Assembly (NCBI RefSeq): GCF_014137975.1
Contig: NZ_JACGWZ010000002.1
Coordinates: forward strand, 558,001-622,000
Direction: 5' to 3'
DNA from: Halosaccharopolyspora lacisalsi
GTDB lineage: Bacteria; Actinomycetota; Actinomycetes; Mycobacteriales; Pseudonocardiaceae
DNA: 64,000 bases
The notes under the pieces are model-generated. The model was not told the origin of the DNA, did not search any database, and saw only the letters and a program-made list of their open reading frames with translations. Positions 7,822 through 16,419 of this stretch are shown here, one piece after another (the first letter of the stretch is position 1; every line of letters starts with the position of its first letter). The position numbers were made by a program, and so were the translations under genes.

Positions 7822-9015
7822 GTGTCCTCACGTCAGCGCCTGCCGCACGCACTCCCCATGTCCGTGGTGGTCTCAGGGTGTGTGACGACACTGGTCGGTG
7901 TCACGAGCTCGGTGGCCATCGTCTTCCAGGCGGCGAGAGCCGTCGGTGCGGGCCCGGCCGAGATCTCCTCCTGGATCCTCGCCCTCGGCATCGGCATCGG
8001 TGTCACCTCGATCGCGTTGTCCCTGCGCTATCGAGCGCCAGTCGTCATGGCCTGGTCCACGCCCGGCGCCGCGCTGCTCGCCACGAGCGCACACGGTACC
8101 CCGCTGTCCGAGGCGATCGGAGCCTTCCTCATCGCTTCGGCGCTGACCGTGCTCGTCGGGGTCACGGGATGGTTCGAACGTGCCGTGAACCTCATCCCCT
8201 CGTCGATCGCCTCGGCGCTGTTGGCCGGCATACTGCTGCAGTTCGGCACCGACGTGTTCACCGCGATGGGCACACGGTTCTGGCTGATCCTGGTGATGCT
8301 GGTGAGCTACCTGCTCTGCAAGAGGCTGCTACCTCGCTACGCGGTGCTCATCGCGCTCGCGGTGGGGACGCTGCTGACAGCCGTGCAGGGCTCGTTCCAG
8401 CTCGACACCGTGCGCCTGGCCGTGGCCACACCGGTTCTCACCTGGCCGTCCTGGTCCCTGTCCACGACGATCAGCCTCGCCCTCCCCCTGTTCGTCATCA
8501 CGACGACCTCCCAGAACCTGCCCGGTGTGGTGACGCTGCGCGCCCACGGATACCGAACGCCGATCTCACCGATCCTGTCCTGGTCCGGCTCGGTCAACCT
8601 GGTGCTGGCTCCACTGGGCTGCTTCGGGATCAACCTCGCCGCGATCACGGCTGCCCTGTGCATGGGCCCCGACGCCCACGAGGACACGAGCCAGCGCTAC
8701 CGGGCCAGCATCGTCTCCGGCGCGTGCTACCTGGTACTCGGTCTCTTCGGCGCCACCCTCGGCACTCTCATCGCCGCTTTCCCGCTCGCGCTCATCACCG
8801 CGATCGCCGGTATCGGCCTGCTGGAGACCATCGGGAACTCGCTGGCGTCAGCGACCACCGAGCCCGCCACCAGGAACGCCGCTCTGATCGCCTTCCTCGT
8901 CACCGCCTCCGGCGTGTCGATCCTCGGCATCGCCGCGATCTTCTGGGGCCTGATCGCGGGGATCGGCGCCCACCTGCTCCTCGGCCGCCCCGCAAGCCGT
9001 TCGGACATCCCGTGA
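7822..9015 (+). CDS. BenE-family benzoate/H+ symporter-like transporter
   Basis: A 397-residue membrane protein with about 12 hydrophobic segments. BenE signatures include VGVTSSVAIVFQAA, ALGIGIGVTSIALSLRYR, APVVMAWSTPGAALL and VITTTSQNLPGVVTLRAHGY. The BenE family imports benzoate with protons; other aromatic acids are possible. Start chosen at GTG 7822. It is separated by 48 kb from the ben-cat cluster, which has its own BenE paralogue (56668-57912), and it is divergent from a dedicated XRE-cupin regulator, so its substrate or regulation probably differs from that of the clustered copy. Confidence 0.85.
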   Translation: MSSRQRLPHALPMSVVVSGCVTTLVGVTSSVAIVFQAARAVGAGPAEISSWILALGIGIGVTSIALSLRYRAPVVMAWSTPGAALLATSAHGTPLSEAIGAFLIASALTVLVGVTGWFERAVNLIPSSIASALLAGILLQFGTDVFTAMGTRFWLILVMLVSYLLCKRLLPRYAVLIALAVGTLLTAVQGSFQLDTVRLAVATPVLTWPSWSLSTTISLALPLFVITTTSQNLPGVVTLRAHGYRTPISPILSWSGSVNLVLAPLGCFGINLAAITAALCMGPDAHEDTSQRYRASIVSGACYLVLGLFGATLGTLIAAFPLALITAIAGIGLLETIGNSLASATTEPATRNAALIAFLVTASGVSILGIAAIFWGLIAGIGAHLLLGRPASRSDIP

Positions 9016-9073
9016 GACGGAAGACGCCGTCGGGACCCGACCCCCCCCCGGCCCGTGAGCAACCGATTCCGGG

Positions 9074-9775
9074 TCACTCGCTTTCAGCGGCGTCGGTCAC
9101 TCCCGGTACGGGGGTCGTCCCGGTGAACCGGTCCCTCATCGCGTCGACTCCGCACTGGGGACGAGCCAGGTCGGTCAGCGAGCGCCGCTGCTCGTGGGCG
9201 CGCTCCACGCCGATGTCCGTGGCCTCGTCGCGGCTGCGCTTCAGCGACTCGTCGCACTCGCCCTCGCGGTTGAACGACCACATCGGTTTCGGCTCCCCCA
9301 GCGGCAGGGCGTCACCCGGCCCCGCGTCGTGACGGCCCGTGTGCCAGGTGTGCCACGTCTTTCCGCAGGAGTTCCTGAGTTGCTCGAACAGGTCCCCTTC
9401 CGCCACCTCGGGAAGTCCCGAGGCCATGAGCTGCCCCGAGAGCACCTCGAAGTCGTGCGGGTGCCAGTACGGTTTCTCCTCCTCCCGCAACGTGTCGGAC
9501 AGGGCTCCGAAGACGAGGTACTCGATGCCGATCAGGTGGGCCCGGGCGTGTTGCCGTCGAACAGCACGCACTACATCAGGTCGTCGTCGACCGCGTGGCA
9601 GTAGTGGTGGGCCTCCATCTGCGATTCCGGCTCCGCCTCGGGGCAGTGAAACCCCACGACGTAGACGTCGAAGTCGTCCAGCGGACCGGTGTCCTGCAGT
9701 AGCTTCGCCCCTGCTGCAGGGTCTCCAGCCAGGCCCCCTCGCCCTCGCCCGCAGCTGGGGTCGGAGCGTCTCGCC
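9074..9775 (-). pseudogene. DUF1264/OBAP-like protein, inactivated
   Basis: Minus-strand pieces match oil-body-associated-protein-like DUF1264 proteins. Codons at about 9560-9730 read LLQDTGPLDDFDVYVVGFHC, EAHHYCHAVDDDLM, then an in-frame TAG where the family has Gln (MQC), then CVLFDGNT. A change of frame follows: the other frame continues AHLIGIEYLVFGALSDTL, EEEKPYWHPHDFEVLSGQL, GKTWHTW and LPLGEPKPMWSF to the stop at 9074. The N-terminal part near 9740-9775 also seems out of frame. One nonsense change plus at least one frameshift make a functional product very unlikely. Confidence 0.75.
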
Positions 9776-9979
9776 GTGGAATCATCGGCTTCACCCCGGT
9801 AGCCTCCCGGTGTGTTCGGTATTCGGCCTCACAGCGGATCACCCGAACGCGCCGCCGGACAATCAGTGCCCTCACGGGTCTCACCGCTCGCCGAGGGGAC
9901 GAAACAACGGCGCCGTGAACCTCGTTTCAGTCGGAACAGGCCGGAGACCCCATCCGTACGCGGAATCGAGGTAGTGACG

Positions 9980-10438
9980 ATGACCGATCCCCTCGCGCTG
10001 GACACTCAGCTGCGGCAGCACTCCAGGAACACTTTCGGGCTCGACACCGCCCTGTCGGGGTATCTCGAGGCGATCCGCCGGGCGACGAACGTCCTGGAGC
10101 TGGAGCTGACGAGCGCCTCGGCGAACCACGTCGACGGGCGAATCGAACTCACGCTTCGGGCGGCCCCGAACGTGAACATCGAGTGGACCCCGCACCGGGG
10201 CTGGGTGCTCGTCTGCCCCGGCGACCCCCAGCGGTACTACTACCGGGTCGGTTCCGAGGCCGACGCCGCCTCGGTGATGCCGGACCCCGAAACGGTCGCC
10301 TCCTGGCTGCTCCTGGTCTCCGAGGGCAACCGGGACGGTCACCACGAGTCCCCCGAGCCGCTGGACCCCGGCGACAACGCCCTGCTCGACCGGATGTACA
10401 CGTTCGGTTCCGGGCGGGACCCCTACACTCCCGGCTGA
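9980..10438 (+). CDS. DUF6292-type hypothetical protein
   Basis: A 152-residue acidic soluble protein. The stretch YLEAIRRATNVLELELTSAS, a central WTPHRGWVLVCPGD resembling the WDEEHGW motif of the DUF6292 family, and MPDPETVASWLLLVSEGN fit that actinomycete family of unknown function; a clearer member lies at 27800-28207. ATG 9980 follows GAGGTAGTGACG, whose AGG is a weak ribosome site. It is flanked by a pseudogene and by a convergent metallophosphoesterase, so it appears to be a single-gene unit. No catalytic motif is visible. Confidence 0.6.
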   Translation: MTDPLALDTQLRQHSRNTFGLDTALSGYLEAIRRATNVLELELTSASANHVDGRIELTLRAAPNVNIEWTPHRGWVLVCPGDPQRYYYRVGSEADAASVMPDPETVASWLLLVSEGNRDGHHESPEPLDPGDNALLDRMYTFGSGRDPYTPG

Positions 10439-10459
10439 CCACGGCGCGGGACGACCCGG

Positions 10460-11185
10460 TTACACGGGACCGGCCGTGTCCAGGTGGTACACCCGAAAAG
10501 CCTCCCCCAACACCGGCTGGGCCACGTCGCGCACCGCGACGCCCTCAGGCGGCACGCCGTGTTCGCTGCCGAAATGCGCGTGGCCGTGCAGCGCCAAGCT
10601 GCTGTCCGCGGAATCGATCGCCTCGGCGAGCAGGGAGGAACCGAGGAACGGACAGAGTTCACGCGGTTCCTCCCCCAGCGTCGCGGTCACCGGGGCGTAG
10701 TGCGTCAGGGAGAGGCGGTACTCAGCGTCGAGCCCGTTCAGGCACTCGCGCAACGCGCCGGTCGCCCGCTCCGAGTGGTCGATGAACGCTTTCATCTCCC
10801 GCTCCCCGAACGAGCTGCCGCACGTGCCGAAGAATCCACCGCCGAAGCCCTTGGTTCCGGCGTCGTCGACCTCGCCGCCCGGCGAGGTCGACGACGGTGG
10901 CCTGACCCTCCAGGATTCGGACCCCCCGTCCAGCAGGATCGCGGCGACCTCCTCGGGGCAGCTCTCGTGGTGGTCGTGATTGCCGAGCACGCCGATCACG
11001 GGTACCGGCAGGTCACCGATCTCCTCGACGACGATCCGAGCTTCCTCCCTGCTTCCGTGGTCGGTCAGATCACCGGCGAGCAGCAGCACGTCGGCGTGCT
11101 CGTCGACGCCTTCCAGCCGCGGTCGAAGGCTGCTCCGCGAGTGATCAGCCAGATGAACGTCGCCGACGGCTGCGATACGGATCAC
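10460..11185 (-). CDS. Calcineurin-like metallophosphoesterase
   Basis: A 241-residue phosphoesterase with the complete dinuclear-metal motif set: GDVH at residues 8-11, GDLTDH near 38, GNHDHH near 68 and LHGHAH near 200. The fold hydrolyses phosphate mono- or diesters; the substrate is unknown. GTG start at 11185 preceded by GGGAGG. An oddity lies inside: residues around 95-106 (PPSSTSPGGEVDD) are encoded by a perfect 17-bp inverted repeat with a 2-base loop, where relatives have a short beta-strand leading to GTKGFGGGF. Catalytic residues are unaffected. The start overlaps the end of the frameshifted nucleotidyltransferase gene upstream. Confidence 0.85.
   Translation of the reverse strand: MIRIAAVGDVHLADHSRSSLRPRLEGVDEHADVLLLAGDLTDHGSREEARIVVEEIGDLPVPVIGVLGNHDHHESCPEEVAAILLDGGSESWRVRPPSSTSPGGEVDDAGTKGFGGGFFGTCGSSFGEREMKAFIDHSERATGALRECLNGLDAEYRLSLTHYAPVTATLGEEPRELCPFLGSSLLAEAIDSADSSLALHGHAHFGSEHGVPPEGVAVRDVAQPVLGEAFRVYHLDTAGPV
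10861..10896. repeat. Intragenic 36-bp hairpin palindrome
   Basis: CGTCGTCGACCTCGCCG at 10861-10877 and its exact complement at 10880-10896 with a 2-base loop, inside the metallophosphoesterase coding sequence. It keeps the reading frame but replaces a conserved strand region. Confidence 0.8.
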
Positions 11186-11782
11186 GGTGATTTCCTCCCG
11201 ATGTCGCGTCTTCGGCCCCGTGCTCGTCCGAGCTCTTCCCGGGCTCCGCGAGCTCGACGATGCCGAGGCGTTCGACCAACAGCGGAAACGCCTCGGCGTA
11301 CGGCGAGTGCTCGGTTCCCCGGCTCACCACCTCCCAGTCGAGCTGCTCACGCAGGACAGCGCGATGAGCAGAGTTTCGGCCAGGTCGCAGCGATGGGGAC
11401 CGAACACCAGCATCCTGTCGATGACGAGGTGGGTCGCGGACATGACCGGCACCGCCACGGGACCGACCCGGATACGTTCCGCCCGATCCAACAGTGCCCG
11501 GTCCACCGGATGCTCGTCGGGGCGGTGGATGAGATCGACGAGCTGCTGACCGTCGTAGGTCCTGACCGGCCAGTCCTCGACGGTATCCCGCACCGCCATG
11601 CCCCACCGTTCGACGGCGTCCAGCACCGCGCTCCGGTCCTCCTCGCGGATCAGCACATCGACGTCGTGGGCCGGTTCGTAGACCGCCCAGCCACCGGCCA
11701 GGGCGAACCGCACGTCGTGCTCCCGCAGGGCGCCGACCGTCCGCGTCATCGTGCGCAGCGGCCTCGTCTGCTCCTCGGACAC
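11145..11782 (-). pseudogene. Nucleotidyltransferase-domain protein, frameshifted
   Basis: The GTG at 11782 (GGGAGG upstream) opens a frame with the nucleotidyltransferase signature FALAGGWAVYEPAHDVDVLI, in which the DVD aspartates are the metal ligands. The frame continues to CDLAETLLIA and then shifts: the zero frame ends at 11324 with unrelated residues, while the next frame continues the expected AVLREQLDWEVVSRGTEHSP and LLVERLGIVE. The join at about 11360-11366 is explained by loss of one G (GCGCTG for GCGGCTG). The family resembles aminoglycoside/AbiEii-type nucleotidyltransferases of unknown substrate. If the shift is an assembly error the gene would be intact at about 200 residues. 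Confidence 0.7.
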
Positions 11783-11907
11783 CGAAACGACGCACCTCCC
11801 GTAGCGGCTCTGCCGGAGACGTGCCCACCACGGTGCCTCGCCGTACCCGAACCGTGGTCGCCGAGAGTGCCGTCCTCGTTCCGGGGTGGGGCTCCGGCCC
11901 GGAACAG

Positions 11908-14334
11908 CTAGATGACCTCGTGGTGCTGGAGGTACCGGAACATCGCGATCCCGGGAAGGACCGGCAACCAATAGGTCAGCAGCCGGGACGTGAGCACGGC
12001 CGTGACCGCCGCTGTCGGTGCGACGCCCACCGCGCCGAGACCGGCCACCAGAACGGCCTCCACCGCGCCGATGCCGCCTGGAGAGGGCACGAGGTGACCG
12101 AGCGTGTTGCCGATGACGAAGACGGTGACCACGGCCCACACCGAGAAGTCGGTGGTGATCGCGGCCAGACTGGCGGCGAGACCGAGAGCCGAGGCCACCT
12201 GGTAGCCCAGTGCCCCGCCGAACAGCTGCACGGCTCGGACGGGATGGCGCAGTGTCTCGAACAGCTCCCCGGCGACTTCCACGGCGGGCCGGACGATTCT
12301 GCGACGCCCGGGCGGGGAGGCGAGCACGGCCCCGAGCAGCACCAGGACACCGACGAGCGCCAGCCCGATCGGCCAGCCGATCGGGATCGACAAGCCGCCG
12401 GGAACGCTGCTCATTCCGGTGGCGAGGACGCCGACGATGCCGAGCAGGAACGCCACGGCCCCCGTGGCCGCCTGGTTGAGGACGGTGATCCCGACGGCCA
12501 GTGATCGGCGCAACCCCAACCGTTCGATGTAGATGAGGTTGATTCCGAAGAAGCCGGCACCGCCCGGCGTGGTGCGGCCCGTGAACGCGGCGGCCACCTG
12601 CACGGCGGTCGTGCGCCAGAACGGCAGCCTGACCCGACTGGAGCCGAGCATGGACACCGACGACATCAGGATGGCCAGTTCTCCGGCGATCACCGCCGCC
12701 GCGAGCCACCCCCAGTTGGCGTTCCGCAGCGCCACCAGTATCCCGGACATGTTCGAGAGCTCGGGCAGCAGCAGGTAGACGGCGGCGCCGGTCAGCAGCA
12801 GCCCCACGACGGTGACCGGGCGCACGGGGGAGCGAAAACCCGGGATCGGGCACTGGAGACGATCGGCGAGGGTTTCGCGCAGTTCGGAGAGCAGGAACCG
12901 GTTCGCCGCGGGCTGGGCCAGGATGCGCCGTGGCAAAGCCAGAGGGCGCAGGTTGACCAGCGCCGCTTCGAGCTGCTCGGTCGGTATCACGCGCAGCGCG
13001 GTGTCCACCGCGCGTTCGATGCCGGCCACCGAGGCCAGCGACACCAGGGACTCGGCGAGGTCCTGGTCCAGACGTCGCGCCGACGCGCCGACCTGGCTGA
13101 GCGTGAAATTGAGCAGCCACGGCCGGTACTCGACGTCGATGAGGATGTTTTTGACCCGCAGGTCGTGATGGGCGATGCCCGCCTCGGCCAGCGTGGTCAG
13201 CTGCCTCCAGATTTCCTCCAGAACCGTGTCGTCGAGTTCGGCGACCGGCACTTCGGAGAGCCGCTCCCCCTCGACCTGGCGATGCACCAACAACGGAGGA
13301 GCGTGCTTGACGTCGCAGGCCAACACCACCGGAGGGGTACGCACTCCCGCCCGTTCGGCGAGCAACGTGACGTAGGCTTCGTGCTCGACCTCGTGATGGG
13401 CCGAGGACAATCGCGGCTGTTCCTGCACGTCGAGCACCGCGAGCAGTCGACCCACCTGGTACAGGATTCCGGCACGCCGATGCAGTCTGCGCACCACCTT
13501 CAGGCGAAACGTCTGTCCGTCATCGGTGGCCACGGCGAACTGGCGCGGCTGAAGCAGCCGATATTTCAGCGTCACGACCGAAACCGGAGCGAATCCGGAC
13601 AATTCCAGTTCGTGGCGCACGACCTCCTCGGAAACCTTGTGCCCGGGAGCGCCCCAGACGAGGTGGAACAGCGTCCCCACGCCCCAGCCGAGCAACCCGC
13701 CGGCCACGCCCCCCCAGGGCAGGTGGTTGCCCAGGTGCACCTCGGCCACGGCCACCAGCACGGTCAACACCCAGCCGACGTGGCGTACTCGTCGGCCGAG
13801 ATAAGGAGCGATCACCACCGCCAGCGCGGCCACCACGGCCACGTTCGTGGCGGGGAAGGCGATCTCGACCTGGGGACCGAGTCGCAGCTGGGACGGCACC
13901 GGACGGGGACCCACGATGCGGGTCAGCCCCTCGGACACTCCCCACGTGGTGGCTCCCGCCGCCGCGCAGAGCAGTCCCACTCGAATCCACTTGGCGTACA
14001 GGGCGACCCCGGTGACCACGGAGATGCCCACCCAGGACCCGAACCAGGGCAGCGCGATCCACAGCGGGTCGGAAACCTCGGGGACTCTGCCCAGCTGGTG
14101 AAAGATCGCCACCTCGACCGGGTTCGCCGGTACCAGAGCCAACAGGACGCTGATCGTGAGCAGTCCACCGGCCACGAGCAACCGAACGAGGTCACGAGGA
14201 TGCCGACCGATGGACAGCCGCAATCGACGATCCGCGGAACCTCGTTCTCCGGAGGGCGACCCGTCGGCGTTTCGCACTGCTCCAGGAACTCCTGACGCTC
14301 GGTGGGTGCGACGCTTTCCGATCGACAACAGCAC
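11908..14334 (-). CDS. Three-part membrane protein: PAP2-like segment, kinase-like domain, flippase (UPF0104/LPG-synthase TM) domain
   Basis: An 808-residue protein. Residues about 48-215 are membrane segments resembling a PAP2/undecaprenyl-phosphatase bundle with FPATNVAVVAAL and LGNHLPWGGVAGG. Residues about 235-475 look like an ABC1/RIO or aminoglycoside-kinase fold, with HHDLRVKNILID as the catalytic-loop equivalent. Residues about 510-800 are eight membrane helices of the lysylphosphatidylglycerol-synthase/UPF0104 flippase-like family (TPGGAGFFGINLIYIERLG, LVPSPGGIGAVEAVLVAG). The family suggests lipid or lipid-linked glycan translocation controlled by a kinase-like cytosolic domain; the mechanism is inferred. 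GTG start at 14334 is uncertain because the first 45 residues are polar. It stands alone. Confidence 0.75.
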   Translation of the reverse strand: MLLSIGKRRTHRASGVPGAVRNADGSPSGERGSADRRLRLSIGRHPRDLVRLLVAGGLLTISVLLALVPANPVEVAIFHQLGRVPEVSDPLWIALPWFGSWVGISVVTGVALYAKWIRVGLLCAAAGATTWGVSEGLTRIVGPRPVPSQLRLGPQVEIAFPATNVAVVAALAVVIAPYLGRRVRHVGWVLTVLVAVAEVHLGNHLPWGGVAGGLLGWGVGTLFHLVWGAPGHKVSEEVVRHELELSGFAPVSVVTLKYRLLQPRQFAVATDDGQTFRLKVVRRLHRRAGILYQVGRLLAVLDVQEQPRLSSAHHEVEHEAYVTLLAERAGVRTPPVVLACDVKHAPPLLVHRQVEGERLSEVPVAELDDTVLEEIWRQLTTLAEAGIAHHDLRVKNILIDVEYRPWLLNFTLSQVGASARRLDQDLAESLVSLASVAGIERAVDTALRVIPTEQLEAALVNLRPLALPRRILAQPAANRFLLSELRETLADRLQCPIPGFRSPVRPVTVVGLLLTGAAVYLLLPELSNMSGILVALRNANWGWLAAAVIAGELAILMSSVSMLGSSRVRLPFWRTTAVQVAAAFTGRTTPGGAGFFGINLIYIERLGLRRSLAVGITVLNQAATGAVAFLLGIVGVLATGMSSVPGGLSIPIGWPIGLALVGVLVLLGAVLASPPGRRRIVRPAVEVAGELFETLRHPVRAVQLFGGALGYQVASALGLAASLAAITTDFSVWAVVTVFVIGNTLGHLVPSPGGIGAVEAVLVAGLGAVGVAPTAAVTAVLTSRLLTYWLPVLPGIAMFRYLQHHEVI

Positions 14335-14446
14335 GTACCGTGCCCGGCCGCAACAGCGGCGCTTCGGCGACCGGGCTCGGCAACGACCGGCAGGAACGAA
14401 ACACCCACGTGGCCGCCGGACCGTGGCTCGGCCACGGAGCGGCGGT

Positions 14447-15118
14447 TCACCGCTCGTAGAGCCCGACGATGTTGCCGTGCGCCAGTTCGGAGCCGGAAAG
14501 CGCCCGACGCAGGTCCTCGGGCGTGGAGTCCTCGCCGAGCCCCAGCGGCCGGTCGGAGGCGTAGACGCGGAAGAAGTAGCGGTGCGCCTCGTCCCCGGCA
14601 GGTGGATGCGGCCCGCCCCAACCGAGTTCGCCGAACCCGTTGCGCGACTGCGTGACCCCCGACGGAACCTCCCCCTCGTTCAGCCCGGTGACCTCCGGCG
14701 GAATTCCGGACATCAGCCAGCGCACGAAGACACCGCTCGGGGCGTCGGGGTCCTCGCACAGCAGTGCGAGCTCCCTGGTGCCCTCCGGCACGGCCTCCCA
14801 CCCCAGTTCCGGCGAGATGTTCTCGCCGTCCCTGCTGCACCGCGTGGGCAGCAGCGTGTGGTCGTTGAACGTGCTGCTGCGCAGCCGGGTACCACCGCCC
14901 TCGGCGTCCCTTTCCACGCCCTTGGCCCCGGGTTCTCCCGAAGGACGTCGCCCGGCGGGCTCCCCGGTCCGCGGCTCCCGCGGCAGCGGATCGTCCCGAT
15001 GGAGTCGATCATTGGCCGCCTCGTCGGCGTACTCGTCGGGGACGCCTTCCCCTTCGTAGTCGTTGCGCAGGCGTGTCCGCTTGATGTCGTCCTTGTGGCT
15101 GCCGGGCTCCGGCATCAT
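14447..15118 (-). CDS. YbhB/YbcL (Raf-kinase-inhibitor/PEBP) family protein
   Basis: A 223-residue protein. The C-terminal two thirds are the phosphatidylethanolamine-binding fold: CSRDGENISPELGWEAVPEG, ELALLCEDPDAPSGVFVRWL, and GWGGPHPPAGDEAHRYFFRV, covering the conserved DPDAP and GPxPP ligand-pocket motifs. The charged N-terminal 75 residues (KRTRLRNDYEGEGVPDEYAD) are an extension seen in actinomycete members. The bacterial function is poorly known; a stress role is often suggested. ATG 15118 follows AGAAGAGG; GTG 15124 is an alternative. It is followed by the flippase-like gene on the same strand after 112 bp. Confidence 0.85.
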   Translation of the reverse strand: MMPEPGSHKDDIKRTRLRNDYEGEGVPDEYADEAANDRLHRDDPLPREPRTGEPAGRRPSGEPGAKGVERDAEGGGTRLRSSTFNDHTLLPTRCSRDGENISPELGWEAVPEGTRELALLCEDPDAPSGVFVRWLMSGIPPEVTGLNEGEVPSGVTQSRNGFGELGWGGPHPPAGDEAHRYFFRVYASDRPLGLGEDSTPEDLRRALSGSELAHGNIVGLYER

Positions 15119-15124
15119 TACCAC

Positions 15125-15736
15125 CTCTTCTCGCCGAATGACCTCCGCCGCGATCCGCGGACAACCACTTCACGATCCCGAACCTGTCGGTTAACCGGAT
15201 CGACGAGTCGCGAAACGTCCTTCACCGGACACCCCACGTAGTGATCCCGGGTTCGACGGAGAGGAACCCGACTGCCCGGGTGTCACGCCGCGCACGACCA
15301 TTTCCCGGAATTGTCCCGAGCGAAAACGGCGAAGTGCCCGCCACGACGAAGAACCACCGAATCGAATACCGCGCCGCGGAGGTGACTCGAGACACGGAGG
15401 TGGAATGGTGCGGGCGGGTACGATGACGGACGGAGCCTTCGGGAACCTGGCCGGGAACACGCCCGCGAAGGTGGTCGTGAACGTGGTCAGGGACACTGTA
15501 TCGTTTCCGGCGTTGAACCTGTACGGTCACGAAGGACCGTTTGGTTGCGGCCCTGTCGACCGGGCGCTTCAGCGGACTTCGGTCGCTGCGCAATCACGGG
15601 TCTGACGGGGACGACCCAAAAAACCCGAGCGGAAACGCCAGGGTCGCACCCTGGCCAAGAGCGGTTTCCGGGCTTATCCGCCCGGGAAGGAACATGAGCA
15701 GTGGGACGAGCCCATCAGGAGAGGAGACAGCACGGA
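15125..15736. promoter_or_regulatory. 612-bp intergenic region with strong hairpin ahead of WhiB gene
   Basis: No convincing gene is seen on either strand. At about 15636-15654 GCCAGGGT-CGC-ACCCTGGC forms a perfect 8-bp hairpin, flanked by GGAAAC on the left and GTTTCC on the right that can pair outside it, giving a nested structure about 75-115 bp upstream of the WhiB start. It could be a leader-RNA element or a terminator for leftward reading. Confidence 0.45.
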
Positions 15737-16009
15737 ATGGAACGCGGAGGAACCGGCTGGCTGGATCAAGCCGCATGCCGGGACGAGGATCCCGAGCTGT
15801 TTTTCCCCGTGTCCGAAATGGGCCCGGGAGCCCGGCAAGTCGCACAGGCAAAGGCCGTGTGCGCACAGTGTCCGGTACAGCAGCAGTGCTTGTCCTATGC
15901 GCTGGAAAACGGGTTGCAGTACGGAATCTTCGGCGGCACCACCGAGCGCGAACGGCGCAACCAGACTCGCAGGGCCTCCGGCCGTCCCCAGGGGACTCAG
16001 GCTGCCTGA
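15737..16009 (+). CDS. WhiB-like iron-sulphur transcription factor
   Basis: A 90-residue Wbl protein. Four cysteines at 14, 42, 45 and 51 (AACRDEDPELFF, CAQCPVQQQC) provide the 4Fe-4S ligands. GIFGGTTERERR corresponds to the G(V/I)WGG turn plus basic DNA-contact region. Wbl proteins act as redox- or NO-sensitive partners of the principal sigma factor. ATG 15737 follows GGAGAGGAGACAG. An in-frame upstream GTG at 15701 would add 12 residues. The short length fits the WhiB1/WblE-like group, but the paralogue cannot be assigned with certainty. It has an unusually long, structured upstream region. Confidence 0.9.
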   Translation: MERGGTGWLDQAACRDEDPELFFPVSEMGPGARQVAQAKAVCAQCPVQQQCLSYALENGLQYGIFGGTTERERRNQTRRASGRPQGTQAA

Positions 16010-16134
16010 GGCTCTCGTACGGGGCCGACCTCAGCTGTCCCGGCCCCGCGCTTGCGCCCCGTGATCTCGCCGCCGGAATGTCGCGCGCGACCCGCAGGAC
16101 CCGATGGAAGGACCTCGACGCGAGGAATCGAGCG

Positions 16135-16419
16135 TCAAGCACGCGGTTCGTGCAGCGGAAAGTCGTCCAGGGCTGATCGGTCCGCCCCGAGGCCGGGCAC
16201 GTCACCGATCTCGAAGCAACCGGTGCGGGTGCACACTCTTCTCGAGACCTCTTCTCGACGGAGCCCCGCACCGGTTCCACGCCCGCTCAGCGAGGCAGTC
16301 GCCGGTGGCGAACGAACCGGTCGGGGAAAGCCCGCTCCTCCGGACCCGAGGTGTTCCGGCGCGGCCTTCGTCGAAGCGGTGCCGGTACGGTCGAAGCCGA
16401 CGCCGACCACGTCCGACAT
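16135..16419 (-). CDS. Possible small hypothetical protein
   Basis: A 94-codon open frame starting at ATG 16419 with a good ribosome site (GAGAGGAGACCACG) and mostly G/C third positions. No family is recognised and no membrane segment is present. It lies directly behind the broken cysQ. The protein begins MSDVVGVGFDRTGTAST and ends FPLHEPRA. It may be real or a chance frame in GC-rich DNA; the rest of 16010-16453 shows nothing else. Confidence 0.3.
   Translation of the reverse strand: MSDVVGVGFDRTGTASTKAAPEHLGSGGAGFPRPVRSPPATASLSGRGTGAGLRREEVSRRVCTRTGCFEIGDVPGLGADRSALDDFPLHEPRA

Noticed and set aside
9041-9051. C9 homopolymer near the BenE stop
   Set aside because: It lies between genes and affects no reading frame; noted only as a possible sequencing trouble spot.
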